In this document: piece after piece, positions 1-9,260 of the stretch | Position numbering within the stretch: the first letter of the stretch is position 1 | Layout: each line of letters opens with the position of its first letter | IMG/VR virus record: IMGVR_UViG_3300044641_005364 | Location: 1 to 47,693 of that record | DNA: 47,693 nt | Direction: 5' to 3' (one strand) | Source of the DNA: a virus | Notes under the pieces: model-generated | Seen by the model: only the letters and a program-made list of their open reading frames with translations | Database searches by the model: none | What the model was told of the DNA's origin: nothing | Made by a program: the position numbers and the translations under genes

Positions 1-29
1 TATTATTCATTAAACATTAACGCCAACCT

Positions 30-935
30 ATGAAACTCGGATATGCCTGCATCAACATGACTTTATCAAAAGATAAAATCACTACCAACCGTTCCATGAT
101 TAAAAAAACATTTCTACAAAAAGGTTTAGACTACTGTTCTGAACTTGCATATATGAATGTTGTTGATATGGAAAAAATTATCAAATGGAATGTTCAAAAC
201 GGTATTTACTTATTCCGCACATCTTCTAATGTATTTCCTTGGGGTTCTGAATATGACTTGGAACAACTCAAAGATATTGATAAAATCAAGATTGTTCTCA
301 AACGAATTGGTGATTATGCAAAAGAACATGGTGTTCGTCTATCATGTCATCCTGGACCCTTCAATGTTTTATGTTCACCAAATCCTAATGTTGTCAAGAA
401 TACTATAATTGACTTAGAATTGCACGGTAAAGTATTTGACATGATGGGACTATCACATACACCATACAACAAAATCAATATACATTGTAACGGTGTCTAT
501 GGTGACAAGACCACATCACTTGATCGTTGGTGTCAAAACTTTCAATTACTATCCCACAGTGTTCGTTCAAGACTTACTATTGAGAATGATGATAAAGCAA
601 GTATGTATTCTGTTAAAGACCTTATGAAAATTCACGAATGTTGTGGTATTCCTATTGTATTTGATTATCACCATCACCAATTCTGCACCGGCGATTTGAC
701 TGAACAACAGGCACTTGAACTTGCCATATCAACATGGCCACAAGGTATTACACCTGCAGTTCATTATTCTTCATCAAGACTTAAAGAGACTGGTAATCCA
801 AAAGAAAAACCACAAGCTCATGCAGACTACATATTAGAAAAAATCAACACTTATGGACATGATATTGATATTATGTTAGAATGTAAAGCCAAAGAATTAG
901 CTCTCAAACGATACCTAACAGAATACGGAATCTAA
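30..935 (+). CDS. uvsE: UV-damage endonuclease, UvsE/UVDE family
   Basis: This is a TIM-barrel, metal-dependent endonuclease that nicks DNA 5' of UV photoproducts and so starts alternative excision repair. The 301-residue protein covers the whole family. It begins with GYACIN at residues 4-9 and has RTSSNVFPW (63-71) and HPGPF (107-111). The expected metal and active-site residues are visible: H107, H152, E185 in ENDD, D212 with HHH 214-216, H245 in HYS, H264 in AHADYI and E284 in MLECK. No strong ribosome binding site precedes the ATG. It is the first gene in the window and lies 61 bases before a membrane-protein gene. Phages probably carry it to repair their own genomes after sunlight exposure. 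Nothing in it looks broken. The family call rests on motif recognition without a database search. Confidence 0.93.
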   Translation: MKLGYACINMTLSKDKITTNRSMIKKTFLQKGLDYCSELAYMNVVDMEKIIKWNVQNGIYLFRTSSNVFPWGSEYDLEQLKDIDKIKIVLKRIGDYAKEHGVRLSCHPGPFNVLCSPNPNVVKNTIIDLELHGKVFDMMGLSHTPYNKINIHCNGVYGDKTTSLDRWCQNFQLLSHSVRSRLTIENDDKASMYSVKDLMKIHECCGIPIVFDYHHHQFCTGDLTEQQALELAISTWPQGITPAVHYSSSRLKETGNPKEKPQAHADYILEKINTYGHDIDIMLECKAKELALKRYLTEYGI

Positions 936-954
936 CCCAAAATCCCAAAAGTTC

Positions 955-963
955 ATATTTATC
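955..963 (+). promoter_or_regulatory. Candidate late-promoter element ATATTTATC
   Basis: The sequence ATATTTATC ends 33 bases before the ATG at 997. A second near-copy, TATTTATG, lies at 970-977. The same core, AT(A/T)TTTAT, recurs 33-45 bases before the starts at 22987, 23719, 34025 and 42630. The positional regularity suggests a phage promoter -10 element, but AT-rich DNA produces such words by chance and copies also occur inside genes. Confidence 0.35.
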
Positions 964-996
964 TGTATGTATTTATGAACAATAATTGGGATATAA

Positions 997-2052
997 ATGT
1001 CATACAAATTATTCTCTCTGAAAAATCTAATCTGGTTTTGTGCTATCGGATTGGCAGTATTTTCAGGTTACTACTCTGTTTACGGTATATCTAAATTATT
1101 TTCTGGTGGTTCTTGGTCAATCGTGGGGATGGCCGGAATGTTAGAATTTTCAAAATTAGTGGTTATCACATTCCTACATGACCACTACAAAACTCTCAAA
1201 ACTGCTTTCAAAGTATATCTGATGTCTTCCGCTGTTATTCTTATGATATTAACATCGGTTGGTGTTTATGGGTATCTAACCAATTCTTATCAAGAAACTG
1301 CAAAAGAAATATACGAAACACAAAATAAAATTGCATTGATTGATAAAAAGAAAGAAATCTTCCTTGAACAAAAATCACAAATAGATACTCTTGTAAAACA
1401 AAAGGGAGAGAGAATATCATCTTATGATCAATTAAGATTATCACAAGAAAATTCTCTTAATAACCAACTGACACAGAAGAAGGGAACGAAGGGATTACAA
1501 AAAAATATCCAATCTGTTGATAATTCTACTCAAACTCTAAATACTGAAATATCGGAACTAAATCAAAAATCTATTGGTTTATCTGATAGTGTTGCTAAAT
1601 TAGAACAAGAAAAGTTGGTTCTTGAAAATTCAACATTTACATCAGAGATAGGACCATTACTTTATTTGAGTAGATTAACCGGTGCCCCTATGGACATAAT
1701 TGTTAATTGGTTCATACTCATATTAGTTTCAGTATTTGATCCACTTGCAGTTAGTTTAGTTATTGCAGCAAATCATTTGAGACACAAAGAATTGGAACAA
1801 AAAATTCCACCTGAAAATGATAACACACAACCACCACCAGAGAAAAAAGTTGTAGAAGATGTTGCAGATGTTTCAGTTCAACACGAAGAAATAAAAATAC
1901 AAGATGTTGTTGCTACAAAAAAGAAAAAAGAAAAAAAACCTTTGGAAGTTATAGAAGAAAATGTTATATTAGAACAAAATGAAATTGAAAAGGCATTCTA
2001 TGAAGAACAACCTAAACCCAATTTTGGATATAGGAGAGGAATAACTTTATAG
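997..2052 (+). CDS. Membrane protein with central coiled coil, function unknown
   Basis: I do not recognise a named family. The 351-residue protein has three hydrophobic segments near the N-terminus (about residues 11-33, 39-60 and 72-94). A long Gln/Lys/Glu-rich heptad-like region follows (about 98-218), and then another hydrophobic segment (about 234-258). The C-terminal tail (260-351) is highly charged, with a proline-rich patch and a KKKKEKK run near residue 308. This looks like an inner-membrane protein with an extended coiled-coil loop and a cytoplasmic basic tail. It ends in TAG and is followed 36 bases later by the ClpP-like protease gene. Possible roles include modifying the host membrane or lysis timing, but nothing in the sequence decides this. 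Confidence 0.85.
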   Translation: MSYKLFSLKNLIWFCAIGLAVFSGYYSVYGISKLFSGGSWSIVGMAGMLEFSKLVVITFLHDHYKTLKTAFKVYLMSSAVILMILTSVGVYGYLTNSYQETAKEIYETQNKIALIDKKKEIFLEQKSQIDTLVKQKGERISSYDQLRLSQENSLNNQLTQKKGTKGLQKNIQSVDNSTQTLNTEISELNQKSIGLSDSVAKLEQEKLVLENSTFTSEIGPLLYLSRLTGAPMDIIVNWFILILVSVFDPLAVSLVIAANHLRHKELEQKIPPENDNTQPPPEKKVVEDVADVSVQHEEIKIQDVVATKKKKEKKPLEVIEENVILEQNEIEKAFYEEQPKPNFGYRRGITL

Positions 2053-2088
2053 TAATGTCATTATTGTATTTTAACCAGGAGTTCTGTT

Positions 2089-2748
2089 ATGAACGATTTT
2101 TATGATGGTGAAGAAGTTGTTGAAAAAGAAACAACTAATAATAAATCAAAAGAAAATGAGAATGACATTCCAGTTAGATGGAAAGAAGCAACAACACAAA
2201 TGGATTATGGAATTGATGTTGAGGCATCTTCTGTTTTGTTATTTGGTGAAATAATGGATGGTTCATTGTATGATATTATTACTCGTATACGAGCAATTCT
2301 TCATATGAGAAAAGATGAAAATAAAAATGATCCAATCAATCTAATTATCAATTCTGATGGTGGTTCTGTTTATGAGGCACTTGGTATCATTGACTATATG
2401 CAAAGTCTCGATGTGAAGGTAAATACAATTTGTAGAGGTAGGGCAATGTCTGCTGCTGCTTTAATTCTATGTGCTGGAACAGGTACTCGTTTGGCTTCCC
2501 AACACTCTACTATTATGTTCCATGAGATTAGTTCTGATATTTACGGAAAATCTTCTGATATGAAGGCAAATGTGCAACACATGGAAAAATTAGAAGAAAT
2601 TCTTTTGGGAATACTTAAATCAAATTCAAACAAAGATATAGAATTTTGGAAAAATGTTACTATAAAAGATTATTATATTACTCCGTCTGATGCATTGAAT
2701 CTTGGTGTTATTGATGTAATAATTCCACCTAAACATAATAGAGGTTAA
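2089..2748 (+). CDS. ClpP-like serine protease (S14 family)
   Basis: This 219-residue protein has the ClpP/crotonase-type protease fold. The catalytic triad is recognisable: nucleophile S121 in AMSAAA, H145 in MFHE and D194 in IKDYYITPSDAL. The conserved segment INSDGGSVYEALGI (residues 87-100) and the closing ALNLGVID segment also fit ClpP. The first 40 residues are a charged extension absent from bacterial ClpP. A good ribosome binding site (AGGAG at 2077-2081) precedes the ATG. Phage ClpP-like proteins can act as regulatory proteases, and in some phages S14 enzymes are the prohead maturation protease. No capsid gene is visible here, so the substrate stays open. It is 1 base from the next gene and lies two genes before the late sigma factor, which suggests a shared transcript. 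Confidence 0.9.
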   Translation: MNDFYDGEEVVEKETTNNKSKENENDIPVRWKEATTQMDYGIDVEASSVLLFGEIMDGSLYDIITRIRAILHMRKDENKNDPINLIINSDGGSVYEALGIIDYMQSLDVKVNTICRGRAMSAAALILCAGTGTRLASQHSTIMFHEISSDIYGKSSDMKANVQHMEKLEEILLGILKSNSNKDIEFWKNVTIKDYYITPSDALNLGVIDVIIPPKHNRG

Positions 2749-2749
2749 T

Positions 2750-3121
2750 ATGATGCTAACGATAATTGTATTAACTATATGTCTCGGTATTTCAATTTTT
2801 GTTAATATAAATTTGACAAGAAAGTTTGACCATTTAGACGAAATGGCACAAGATAGTGTTGATACACTATTAGAGAATGAGAAATTTTTAACAGAATTGC
2901 GAAACAGAATACGATCACAACAATCCTATTTAAGACAATTAGATAGAATTGGTTCATTTGAAGCAGACGATGAAACTGGATATTTTTTCAAAGAAATGAA
3001 AGATATTATGAATGATATTGCTGTTTATTTTGGTGAGGAACCAATAGACGATGAAAAAAGAAGTATTCTCGAAAACCAAAGGCAACCAGATGTTTCATTT
3101 CAAAAGGATTATTATTTATGA
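2750..3121 (+). CDS. Small membrane-anchored protein, function unknown
   Basis: I do not recognise a family. The 123-residue protein starts with one hydrophobic segment (about residues 3-22). A charged, helical, coiled-coil-like region follows (about 25-70), with an acidic C-terminal part. It most likely sits in the inner membrane with its body in the cytoplasm. The start lies 1 base after the protease stop, and its TGA overlaps the ATG of the sigma factor gene (ATGA at 3118-3121). The gene is therefore translationally coupled to both neighbours. The pairing with a protease upstream and a sigma factor downstream is suggestive, but no function can be assigned. Confidence 0.82.
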   Translation: MMLTIIVLTICLGISIFVNINLTRKFDHLDEMAQDSVDTLLENEKFLTELRNRIRSQQSYLRQLDRIGSFEADDETGYFFKEMKDIMNDIAVYFGEEPIDDEKRSILENQRQPDVSFQKDYYL

Positions 3122-3852
3122 AACAAAAACGTAGTCCAAAGAAACCAAACATTTATTTTACGCAAGAAACAGAAGATGCGATAGTATTGTATAACAAATC
3201 AGAAGATGATATTCAAAGAAATTTGATATACACAAAAAAAATACACCCTGCATTTTACAAACTTGCTGAAATTATGATACATAGATTTAAGTTCTATAAT
3301 TTTGATGTATCACATGAAGATGTCAAACATGAAGTTGTTTCATTTTTACATGAAAAAATTACAAAATATAAAGCTGAAAACGGTAAGGCATTTTCGTATT
3401 TTTCTATTGTTGCTAAAAATTATCTTATTGCTGAGAACAACAAGAACTATTATCATTTCAAACGTAGTCAAGATATTGGTGCAATAGATTTGGAACGTAA
3501 CATTGTAAACGAAAAACTTAGATTTGATTTGATAGAAGAAAGACGTGATTTCATAGATTTATTTGTTAATGTTATTGAAAAACATTTACCATTGTTCTTT
3601 TCAAAACAAAGAGATATACAAGTTGCAGACACCATATTGTATCTATTCAGAACTCGTGAAAACATAGAAAATTACAATAAAAAGGCAATATACATACTTG
3701 TAAGAGAAAGAACGGGAGTTAGCTCACAGTATATTACAAGTGTGATAAATAAAATAAAAGTATTATACAATAATTTATACCGAGAATATAAAGACGGAAA
3801 AAATATAGAAAAAATGTCTTGGTATGACATCCAACATATTATTAACAACTGA
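3118..3852 (+). CDS. 55: Late-transcription sigma factor, T4 gp55-like
   Basis: In T4, gp55 is a minimal sigma factor that binds host RNA polymerase core and directs it to late promoters. This 244-residue protein has a helical sigma region-2-like core at about residues 45-115. It includes SHEDVKHEV (65-73), a KYKAENGKAFSYFS segment (83-96) and a following NYLIAENN helix (101-108), the usual arrangement in gp55 relatives. There is no evident region 4, as expected for this family. The protein is longer than T4 gp55, which has 185 residues. It overlaps the upstream gene by four bases (ATGA). A candidate late-promoter word lies just after its stop. The family call is by pattern, and I am fairly sure of it. 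Confidence 0.83.
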   Translation: MKQKRSPKKPNIYFTQETEDAIVLYNKSEDDIQRNLIYTKKIHPAFYKLAEIMIHRFKFYNFDVSHEDVKHEVVSFLHEKITKYKAENGKAFSYFSIVAKNYLIAENNKNYYHFKRSQDIGAIDLERNIVNEKLRFDLIEERRDFIDLFVNVIEKHLPLFFSKQRDIQVADTILYLFRTRENIENYNKKAIYILVRERTGVSSQYITSVINKIKVLYNNLYREYKDGKNIEKMSWYDIQHIINN

Positions 3853-3861
3853 TATTTATAG
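3852..3861 (+). promoter_or_regulatory. Possible promoter element ATATTTATAG
   Basis: The motif ATATTTATAG matches the core found ahead of several gene blocks in this window. It starts within the stop codon of the sigma factor gene and ends 2 bases before the ATG at 3864. That is too close to serve that start with a normal leader. If it is real, it could serve the baseplate block that begins at 4207. This is the weakest of the candidate sites. Confidence 0.2.
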
Positions 3862-3863
3862 TT

Positions 3864-4226
3864 ATGAAATTTGATGAAGAAATCTTTGGAAGTAAAAAAT
3901 TCTCTGATTTATTGAAAGATATTTACGATAATCAGAAGAAAAAGGATCGTCAGATAAATCTTTTGATTGCTGACTTAAAGCCCATGTTAAACAACATAAG
4001 TGATGCGGCAATACTAGTTCCTGCAATAAAAGATTTTATGGAGGTTTCGGTAAAAAATGATGAACATTTAGTAAAACTAGCCGCAGTAATACAACGGGCA
4101 ATGGGTGATAAAGGTGAAGAATCCTCCTCATTTTTGACTGATGAAGAAAAAGAAGCTCTATTAAAGGGCATACAAGAAATTCAAAACGATCAAGAGGAGA
4201 ATGATAGTGAGCGGCCTACCGTTTAA
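3864..4226 (+). CDS. Small helical protein of unknown function
   Basis: The 120-residue protein is predicted from composition to be helical, with a basic N-terminal third (KKKDRQ near residues 26-31) and an acidic C-terminus. I do not recognise it. No ribosome binding site is visible before the ATG. Its 3' end overlaps the next gene by 20 bases if that gene starts at the GTG at 4207, which points to translational coupling. It sits between the late sigma factor and the baseplate hub gene, so it could be a small virion component or assembly factor. That is position-based inference only. Confidence 0.8.
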   Translation: MKFDEEIFGSKKFSDLLKDIYDNQKKKDRQINLLIADLKPMLNNISDAAILVPAIKDFMEVSVKNDEHLVKLAAVIQRAMGDKGEESSSFLTDEEKEALLKGIQEIQNDQEENDSERPTV

Positions 4227-5703
4227 TCCGCAAGTAACAATAATTGATGGGTTTCCTCGTGAGTGGTTTCCTGCGGAAGTATTGGATGTAGATTACGAAG
4301 GCCGTGATAAAACTGCACTATACACGGTATTATGTAGATTATTGGGTGCAATGGGACAAGGACATAAAGATGTTATACGTGCTCGTGCATTTGATGCTAA
4401 TATAAAAAATATGCCAATTAGGGGAGAGGTTGTTATGCTTACAAAGGCACCGTCTCCTTATGCTAGTGCAGGTGGTGTTTCACAAGAATACTACTATACA
4501 AATCCTGTTTCTGTTCAATCATCAATTCATCATAACGGCATTCCTGGAGTAACTTACTGGGTAGAAAGAACTTCACCTGGTAATCGTGCAAAAAGAAATG
4601 ATGCAGAAGATGGTATTCCACACGAAACCAATACAAAATTTGATACCCATACAACTATTGATCCAATTTTTGTAGAAAGAAAAGACATTTATCCTATACA
4701 ACCATATTCTGGCGATATACTACTCGAAGGTAGATGGGGACAATCTATAAGATTTGGATCAACATTGGATGAAAGAAGAAAATATCCACAAGTTCCAACT
4801 TGGAAAAAAGGTTTAGGTCAAATAGGTAATCCAATTTTAATAATTTCTAACGGAACAAATCCAGAATTAAAACCAAGAAATGAATTTATCTTAGAAAATA
4901 TAGATGAAGACGATTCATCTATTTGGATGACATCTGGACAATATGTAAAATTTGAACCCGCATCCACATATACACCATCAATAACAGATAAAAGTATAAA
5001 TCTTTTTACTAAAAATGAGTTTGGTGGAAATGCTGTAATGATTGCGTCTGATAGAATAATTTTTAATTCTCGTAAGCAAGAATTGATTGGTTTTAGTAAA
5101 GAAGGTATTGGTTTTTCTTCTGAAAAGGGTATATCTCTTGACGGAAAACAAGTAGTTGAAATTGAATCAACACAAAAAATATCGTTAGGTATAAATGCAA
5201 TAGAACCGATATTGTTAGGCAAAAGAACAATGACGTGGTTAAATGATTTATGTCAAATACTATTGAATGTTACACGAGCAATTACACAACAAACTCATCC
5301 AACTGGAACAGGTCCATCCGGTGTTCCTATAAACATTTCTGATTTTTCAACAGCACATTCTGATTTATCAGAGTTACAAAGTCAAATAGAAAAATTACCA
5401 AGCCAATTAGCATTTGTTAATGAAAAGTCTGGTGGTCCATCAGAAAAAGAAGTTCAACAATCCAACGAAAAAATTCTACAAAGTCAATTCATCAAAGAAG
5501 GCGATAATTCTAATTTGTTGGTAGATACCGGTGAGGGAGCGTTGGAAAATGAGGATCCATTAACACTTGTTGCAGATATTGCTGATATTGAACAAGAAAA
5601 AATAAAACTAATAGATCAAATTTTAGGTGATATTGATCCAACATTTGATTATGGAACATCACTAGTCGGTGACGATGCCGGTAATCCTGGAGGACCAGTG
5701 TAA
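4207..5703 (+). CDS. Baseplate hub / spike protein, gp5- or VgrG-like
   Basis: This is probably the central baseplate component that carries the membrane-puncturing spike. The N-terminal part (about residues 1-130) fits an OB-fold-like baseplate domain. A GDILLEGRWGQSIRFGS segment lies at about residues 173-189. Short alternating hydrophobic repeats from about 270 to 335 (IIF..., IGF..., ISL..., VEI...) suggest a beta-helical or beta-prism shaft. The C-terminal half is polar with helical heptads. The start deserves care: ATG at 4201 lies only 1 base after AGGAG (4195-4199), whereas GTG at 4207 is 7 bases away. I therefore prefer GTG, giving 498 residues. No lysozyme domain like that of T4 gp5 is visible. 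A cell-wall hydrolase is encoded three genes downstream instead. The exact family is uncertain. Confidence 0.75.
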   Translation: MSGLPFNPQVTIIDGFPREWFPAEVLDVDYEGRDKTALYTVLCRLLGAMGQGHKDVIRARAFDANIKNMPIRGEVVMLTKAPSPYASAGGVSQEYYYTNPVSVQSSIHHNGIPGVTYWVERTSPGNRAKRNDAEDGIPHETNTKFDTHTTIDPIFVERKDIYPIQPYSGDILLEGRWGQSIRFGSTLDERRKYPQVPTWKKGLGQIGNPILIISNGTNPELKPRNEFILENIDEDDSSIWMTSGQYVKFEPASTYTPSITDKSINLFTKNEFGGNAVMIASDRIIFNSRKQELIGFSKEGIGFSSEKGISLDGKQVVEIESTQKISLGINAIEPILLGKRTMTWLNDLCQILLNVTRAITQQTHPTGTGPSGVPINISDFSTAHSDLSELQSQIEKLPSQLAFVNEKSGGPSEKEVQQSNEKILQSQFIKEGDNSNLLVDTGEGALENEDPLTLVADIADIEQEKIKLIDQILGDIDPTFDYGTSLVGDDAGNPGGPV

Positions 5704-5705
5704 TT

Positions 5706-8700
5706 ATGGGTATATCGTGGAATAAAAATTTAGTAAAACTTATACCAGGTTCTGCAACAGAACCTGATAAATACGAAATTGAAATTTTTCAAGGAGATAC
5801 TATAAATCTTCTTGACTATGTTGTATTTGAACCAGGTGGAACAAAAAATGCTCTTAATACATGGAAATTAACTCTTGTTAATGCGGCACACTTTACAGAT
5901 AACGGACCAACAGATCCTGGAGATTTATCACAATTTAGCGATTCTTTTTATGATGATTCAGAAGTAACACAATATGCTTCAAAGTATGCTTTAGATTGGA
6001 ATGCAGAAATAAAACCAATACCATTATCTATTCCATCAATTATTATAGATAAATTTGGAATACTGGAAACATCAAGTGCTGTATTTAGAGTTGCAAGTGA
6101 AATTGAAGTTTGGGTAAATTTTGGAAAAAAAGTACCAGGAGATTTAATTTTAGATCCACCAGCGGGTAAACCAACCGATGAAATAAAAAAATTAACAATT
6201 AAAATAAAATCAAATTCATTTTTAGGTGAAGGTGGTTTATTAAATGGTGTAACAGGATCAATTGATGCATTTGTTACAGATTCACTAAAATATGTAACAA
6301 GTGCTCTTACCGGTGTTGTTGGATTCTTAGGAGAGGGAGTTGCTTGGGGTATAAGTCAAGTTGAAGGTTTATATCCATCTGGATCTAAAGGTTACAATGA
6401 AGAAGATGCTAAACAAAAATTAGAAGAAGAAAAAGATAGAGAAGCAAGTCTTTTTTCAACAGTAATTGGTTATCCATTTACTGCATTAGATTTTTTAACT
6501 AAAAAACAAAATGCTTCATTGATTAAATCCGGATTAAAGGCATTATCTACTTCCGCAAAAATATATCAATTATATGCTCAAGGAAAATCTACAATAGCAA
6601 CTACTAGACTTCTTGCAAATTTAAGAACATTACTTGATTACGAAAAATTATCACCAGGATTACAAATAAAAGTTGCTAATTTTTTAGGAACTAACCCAAA
6701 AACTATTAAGCGAATAATATGGGTTGTTAATAAGATATTAGAAATAGAACAAATGGTAAGTGATGGTAACTATGACGCTTTACAAGATTATGTATTAAGA
6801 GAGGCAGAGAATGTAAAATCATTAGATGATTTACCCAAAGAATTGAGAGAATTTGCAACCGGTGAAGCATTTTCAGAATTGTCTCCAGGATCGGTTGTAA
6901 ATAAAAAATTACAAATCGTTGATAAAGACAATCTAAAACTTATAGTAGAAAATCCATCATATAGAAAAACAGAAGGTAATAATATAGTTTTGAATCAAAT
7001 TATTATTAAATCTATAAATAAAGAAGGAGATTTTATACCGATAAAGTCAATCTCTATTGGAAAAATAACATCTCCTGGATTTGTAGACGGATTTACCGCA
7101 AATGAATTATTTTATGACTATAACACGACTAGAGATATTTGCACCATAACGATACCAAATACTTATGGATCAGAAACTGGTGCGGATCCAATATCCTCAG
7201 GATTGTTTCCAAATGGTAGTATGGAACTTAAAATAAATGTAGATAACACAAAATATCAACAACAATACGAAGGAACTAACCCTATACGATCTGGTGTAAT
7301 TCCATTTCAAATAGATTACAAATTTATCGGAAACAGCATACCAAGATTGGTTTATAGAAAATTCAATGCCGCTACAAAAGTTTATGAAGAAGTCAATGAA
7401 GATTTACCACATATTTTAGACAGAGGCGAAGAAGTAACTGAAACGATTTCATACGATAATGTAATTCCTGGTTCTTGGGCAGAACAAAATTTTGGTCAAA
7501 ATCCAATTACATTAGAACAAGGTTTTGATATTGCAAAAAATGGATTGGCAGTTTACAACTTATACAAAAAGAAACAATTTTTATCTATATTCGATGCTGT
7601 AGATTTCAAAAATTTACCAGCACCCGTTCAAACATTTATTTTTAGCACGGCTGCACTTATTGGAATTGATGAATCCGAAATAATCAGATACTATGAAGTT
7701 TTAAGTGGTGCAAAAAATTTGTATGAATTATCAACAAAGGGATTTCAACATTACAATTCTTTACCACCAGAATTAAAGGCAAAAATCTCAAAACAATTAG
7801 GTGTTAGTGAAGAAGTATTGGGTGATGTGATTCCGATTGCAGGCGATATAACTGATTTAATATCTGGAAAAAGATTTAATGGACCTGGTGAGAAAGAAAA
7901 ATTTGCCGAAGGTTTATTTGATAAGGTTGGACAAAGTTTATTAAACAAATGGGGTCCAAATGCAGAAGTTTGGGAAAACTATAATGCATATGACAAAAAA
8001 ACTGGAAAAGTAACTCCAGGTGGTGGAACCCTTGATCCAAAAATGAAGCAAACTATTGCACTTTCATTAGGATTTACCAACATAAAAGAGGCACCAAAAC
8101 CGCATAAAGATGATCCAGTTTCTGGAAAACCAATAACACACACAGAAGTAAATGGTCTTGCTATAATAAAATGTGGAATTGCTATAGATAAAGCGTTAAA
8201 ATTCAAAAATTCTCTTGCAAAAGGTATAAGTGTTAAAAACCGATTATTGCAAAAGTATGAACAAGTAAAAAATTCACCGAATTTAATTGAAGATGAGGCA
8301 CTTTTAACAGGCGTTTACGATGAATTGGTAGATACTAGAGAAGACTTTGAAAAAGAAGATTTCTTCAATGACATATACGATTCTGCAAAAGAATTGACAG
8401 AGGATCCTTATGCTGATTTATTAGATTCTGCCGGTTCATTGCCTCCGGGAGTTCCTGGTGCTGGTGATCCAAATTGGAGACAAAAATACAATGTTGAAGA
8501 CCGATATGTAGTTGAAGATTCAACAGGAGCGCCTCCAAGTGGTGTGAAGGGTGTATTGCAATATGGTACATACATAATATACACTCATCCATGGATTGAA
8601 GATATTGGACAGAATCCTGAAACAGGCTTGCCTGTATTTACGGGAACGCCTCCATCTGGATTTTTATTCAAACAATCTGATATAAATTGGGTAGTTGATG

Positions 8701-9260
8701 GTGATCCAAATGTAAGTGAATCACAAAGAAAAACTCTTGGATTGACAAAAGAATTGAAATACAGATATGCTTTTTCCAGCGGTGATTTTAATTTATTAGA
8801 ACCGTTTAGGGTAACAAAATATCTTCGTGGATTGGCAAGACTTGGTGTATACAATTCAAGTGGTGGAAGTTTCAATGAAAAATACTTCACACCAGCATCT
8901 ATATTGATTCAAAAAATTAAGACAGGTAATCCAAACTATCCAACAAAACAACAAAGACCTATTTATATCGGTGATGAATTAGTTCCACTTGAAGTTACGA
9001 ATAAAACAACAATTCCTGGCGGAGCAACATTTGATGAAAACGGAAAACAAATAAATAATGCAGATGCTGTAGAAGTTAAAGTTGTTAGAAAGGCTGAAAC
9101 ACGAATAACACCGGCAGGTACACCACTCGGTCTTGAAGGTTCAAAAACTGATAGTGCAACTACATCAACTACAAAGACACCATTAAAATTTGGCGAAGGT
9201 GGTATAGCATACACTCCTTTACCAGTCCCAACAATTAAAATATCATTGGAGATAGGTTAA
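5706..9260 (+). CDS. Large virion structural protein, baseplate-associated, function unknown
   Basis: I do not recognise this 1184-residue protein. The N-terminal 170 residues look beta-rich, and a Gly/Ala-containing amphipathic stretch lies at about 170-235. Helical segments at about 285-350, 610-680 and 685-720 share a pattern: Leu-Pro/Ser, two residues, a hydrophobic, a short helix, then LG or IG, then an Ile-rich helix. This suggests a repeated helical module. Between them lies a beta-rich domain (about 400-600). The C-terminal region (about 910-1184) is rich in Pro, Gly and Thr. The ATG follows the upstream stop by 2 bases, and the next ATG directly follows its own stop. Its place between the hub and the tail enzymes makes it a likely baseplate or central-fibre component. 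Confidence 0.85.
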   Translation: MGISWNKNLVKLIPGSATEPDKYEIEIFQGDTINLLDYVVFEPGGTKNALNTWKLTLVNAAHFTDNGPTDPGDLSQFSDSFYDDSEVTQYASKYALDWNAEIKPIPLSIPSIIIDKFGILETSSAVFRVASEIEVWVNFGKKVPGDLILDPPAGKPTDEIKKLTIKIKSNSFLGEGGLLNGVTGSIDAFVTDSLKYVTSALTGVVGFLGEGVAWGISQVEGLYPSGSKGYNEEDAKQKLEEEKDREASLFSTVIGYPFTALDFLTKKQNASLIKSGLKALSTSAKIYQLYAQGKSTIATTRLLANLRTLLDYEKLSPGLQIKVANFLGTNPKTIKRIIWVVNKILEIEQMVSDGNYDALQDYVLREAENVKSLDDLPKELREFATGEAFSELSPGSVVNKKLQIVDKDNLKLIVENPSYRKTEGNNIVLNQIIIKSINKEGDFIPIKSISIGKITSPGFVDGFTANELFYDYNTTRDICTITIPNTYGSETGADPISSGLFPNGSMELKINVDNTKYQQQYEGTNPIRSGVIPFQIDYKFIGNSIPRLVYRKFNAATKVYEEVNEDLPHILDRGEEVTETISYDNVIPGSWAEQNFGQNPITLEQGFDIAKNGLAVYNLYKKKQFLSIFDAVDFKNLPAPVQTFIFSTAALIGIDESEIIRYYEVLSGAKNLYELSTKGFQHYNSLPPELKAKISKQLGVSEEVLGDVIPIAGDITDLISGKRFNGPGEKEKFAEGLFDKVGQSLLNKWGPNAEVWENYNAYDKKTGKVTPGGGTLDPKMKQTIALSLGFTNIKEAPKPHKDDPVSGKPITHTEVNGLAIIKCGIAIDKALKFKNSLAKGISVKNRLLQKYEQVKNSPNLIEDEALLTGVYDELVDTREDFEKEDFFNDIYDSAKELTEDPYADLLDSAGSLPPGVPGAGDPNWRQKYNVEDRYVVEDSTGAPPSGVKGVLQYGTYIIYTHPWIEDIGQNPETGLPVFTGTPPSGFLFKQSDINWVVDGDPNVSESQRKTLGLTKELKYRYAFSSGDFNLLEPFRVTKYLRGLARLGVYNSSGGSFNEKYFTPASILIQKIKTGNPNYPTKQQRPIYIGDELVPLEVTNKTTIPGGATFDENGKQINNADAVEVKVVRKAETRITPAGTPLGLEGSKTDSATTSTTKTPLKFGEGGIAYTPLPVPTIKISLEIG

